Assembly (NCBI GenBank): GCA_018716365.1
Contig: DVKA01000052.1
Location: 1 to 13,535, forward strand
Length of the DNA: 13,535 bases
Reading direction: 5' to 3'
Source: Candidatus Caccocola faecipullorum
GTDB lineage: Bacteria > Synergistota > Synergistia > Synergistales > Synergistaceae
Below are positions 12,405 to 13,535 of this stretch, one piece after another; positions within the stretch are counted from its first letter, which is position 1; each line of letters starts with the position of its first letter. Made by a program: the position numbers and the translations under genes. The notes under the pieces were generated by a model. That model ran no database searches and was not told the origin of the DNA. It was given only the letters and a program-made list of their open reading frames with translations.

Positions 12405-13064
12405 CTATTCCGCGCCGCCGCGCTTCCTGACGGCGCGCAGGTCCGCGTAGAGCGTGAAGCGGCTCTTTGCCATCTCTTTAGCCAGATAGTCTATCGAGCC
12501 CTTGAGTTTGAAGAAGCCGCGCTCGTCCAGATATTTTATGCACTCGCGGCGCTCGTCGCTCGTAAGGTATTCGAGCGGGCAGCCCATGCGGCGGCGCGCC
12601 TCGGCGACGAAAGCAGCCTCGTCCTCGGGCGCTTCGAAGCGCTCGACCTGCGCGCCCTTGAACGAGAGCGGGCGCACCGCGGTCAGGAACGACGCCGCGT
12701 CGAGCAGCAGCTTCGCCTTCGTCGTGTCGTAGTTTATGCAGAGCAGGCCTACGAGCTTACGCGCCTCGCCGCGTATCAGCAGGACGCTCGAGCGCATCTG
12801 CCGCCCGTTCTGCGCCTCGGCGGGATAGTTCGCTATATAGTCGAGGCCGTCGACCTCGGGGCTCGTCATGAGAAAGCGTCCGAACTCCGTCAGCGGCGCG
12901 TCCTTGCTGCGCCCCGAGAGCCGTTCGTTGGTCGAGGCGATTATCTTCGTCCCCTCCTGCGTGAGGTCGTGCAGTATTATCTCGTATTCCGGGCCGAGCG
13001 CCTCGCCAAGCATGGCGACTAGCGGGACGAAGGGCGCGAGCAGCGGATGACAGCTTTCGGGCAT
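12405..13064 (-). CDS. YheO/DauR-like transcriptional regulator (PAS plus HTH)
   Basis: The 219-residue length is normal for the family. Residues about 6-118 match the YheO-type PAS domain (GPEYEIILHDLTQEGTKIIA, then SGRSKDAPLTEFG and LVGLLCINYD). Residues about 168-213 match the DauR-type C-terminal HTH (ERRECIKYLDERGFFKLKGS then IDYLAKEMAKSRFTLYADLR). The relative DauR represses D-Arg/D-Lys catabolism genes; other members are uncharacterised. GGAGG lies 7 nt before the ATG. It heads an operon with the EamA transporter 15 bp downstream, which is its most likely target. Confidence 0.9.
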   Translation of the reverse strand: MPESCHPLLAPFVPLVAMLGEALGPEYEIILHDLTQEGTKIIASTNERLSGRSKDAPLTEFGRFLMTSPEVDGLDYIANYPAEAQNGRQMRSSVLLIRGEARKLVGLLCINYDTTKAKLLLDAASFLTAVRPLSFKGAQVERFEAPEDEAAFVAEARRRMGCPLEYLTSDERRECIKYLDERGFFKLKGSIDYLAKEMAKSRFTLYADLRAVRKRGGAE

Positions 13065-13081
13065 GACTGTGCCTCCAAGAT

Positions 13082-13116
13082 AAAAAATTAAGGCGAAGAG
13101 CCGAAGCTCAACGCCT
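13082..13116 (-). terminator. Intrinsic terminator between the cyclodeaminase-like gene and the YheO-like gene
   Basis: On the minus strand AGGCG-TT-GAGC, loop TTCG and GCTC-TT-CGCCT form a stem with a UUCG-type tetraloop, followed by TAATTTTTTA. It begins 53 bp past the upstream gene's stop codon and ends just before the YheO-like RBS. It most likely ends the upstream transcript, but it also lies at the start of any yheO mRNA made from the -10 at 13117-13122. Confidence 0.75.
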
Positions 13117-13122
13117 ATTATA
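13117..13122 (-). promoter_or_regulatory. -10 element for the YheO-EamA operon
   Basis: A perfect TATAAT on the minus strand, preceded directly by TG, abuts the terminator stem. The -35 is poor (TTTGCG at 17 bp). The predicted start (about 13110) would fall inside the hairpin, which would then open the mRNA. Confidence 0.45.
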
Positions 13123-13169
13123 CATTCGCCGCGGCGGCGCGCAAAGCTCGGACGCGCCGCGTGCCTGCG

Positions 13170-13535
13170 CTACAGCGCGACCTCGAGGCCCGCGCCCGCG
13201 GCTTTCGCCTTTTTCACAACCTCGGCGGCGGCGACCACGTCGAGCGTCGCGAAGCCGACGGTCTTCATTATCGTCACGTCATTCGGCGAGCGGCGGCCTT
13301 CGGCGCGGCCGAGCAGAAGCTCGCCGAGCTCGCCCGCTATCATGTCGGGCGAGAATTTCCCTTCGCGCTCCGCTATTATGAAGTCGCCCGCCTCGGCGAG
13401 CACAGCCTCGCGGTTGTCGACGAAGATGCGGGAAGCGCGCGCGAAGAGCTCCGCCGGTATCTCGCGCATCTCGGGCGTGTAGGCTCCGACTCCGGTGACG
13501 TGGCATCCGTCCTTTATATCCGCGGCGTCGAATAC
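13170..13535 (-). CDS. Ornithine cyclodeaminase/mu-crystallin family protein, 5' end outside window
   Basis: The frame is open from 13535 to the TAG at 13172-13170, giving 121 residues of the C-terminal part. HVTGVGAYTPEMREIPAELF corresponds to the family's G-x-y-t-P-x-x-R-E-l segment, followed by RIFVDNREAVLAEAGDFIIA (the D-s-x-e-a-x-x-E-a-G-d block). The later TIMKTVGFATLDVVAAAEVV (K/F-x-S-x-G-x-A-x-x-D type) is the end of the NAD(P)-binding domain. The family of about 320 residues includes ornithine cyclodeaminase, alanine dehydrogenase and ketimine reductases, all NAD(P)-dependent enzymes of amino acid metabolism. TVG replaces the more common S-x-G at the end; the specific reaction cannot be assigned without the N-terminal half. 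Confidence 0.9.
   Translation of the reverse strand, partial: VFDAADIKDGCHVTGVGAYTPEMREIPAELFARASRIFVDNREAVLAEAGDFIIAEREGKFSPDMIAGELGELLLGRAEGRRSPNDVTIMKTVGFATLDVVAAAEVVKKAKAAGAGLEVAL

Overview
The window comes from a GC-rich bacterium with an outer membrane: it encodes a trimeric autotransporter adhesin and a Skp/OmpH-type periplasmic chaperone. Most other genes handle amino acids or small molecules (AbgA-like amidohydrolase, Lrp regulator plus aminotransferase, ornithine-cyclodeaminase-type enzyme, DMT and MATE transporters). Ile is often coded by ATA, and GTG starts and AGGAGG-type ribosome binding sites are common. Together this suggests an amino-acid-fermenting anaerobe such as a member of Synergistota (Cloacibacillus/Synergistes type). 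The phylum is inferred from gene content and style, not demonstrated.

Layout. 1-711 (+) is the 3' part of an abgA-like M20 amidohydrolase. 712-1450 holds no gene but a patchwork of palindromes and direct and inverted repeats. 1527-4394 (-) is a two-gene operon, skp-like chaperone then yadA-like adhesin. It has a recognisable promoter, a roughly 285-nt leader with a terminator-like hairpin and a possible small Cys-rich ORF, and a terminator after the adhesin. Divergent from it, 4921-7365 (+), is a large MalT/LAL-type LuxR regulator with its own terminator. 7519-9200 (+) is an lrp-aminotransferase operon with a 4-bp overlap. 9204-9430 (+) looks like an independent structured small-RNA gene: extended -10 promoter, four hairpins and a strong intrinsic terminator, with no same-strand gene after it. 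9581-11349 (-) is a MATE exporter followed by a GNAT acetyltransferase, with a promoter and a perfect terminator hairpin in the leader. 11502-13064 (-) is a YheO/DauR-like regulator followed by an EamA transporter. 13170-13535 (-) is the C-terminal part of an ornithine cyclodeaminase/mu-crystallin family protein.

How the parts may work together. The periplasmic chaperone is probably made with the adhesin to help it cross the periplasm, and the divergent LAL regulator is a reasonable candidate controller. Lrp probably senses an amino acid and controls the aminotransferase made from the same transcript. The YheO-like regulator probably controls the EamA exporter/importer beside it. The most striking unexplained items are the structured RNA at 9219-9422 and the terminator-type hairpins lying between a promoter and the first gene of the skp-yadA and MATE-GNAT operons, which suggest transcription attenuation.
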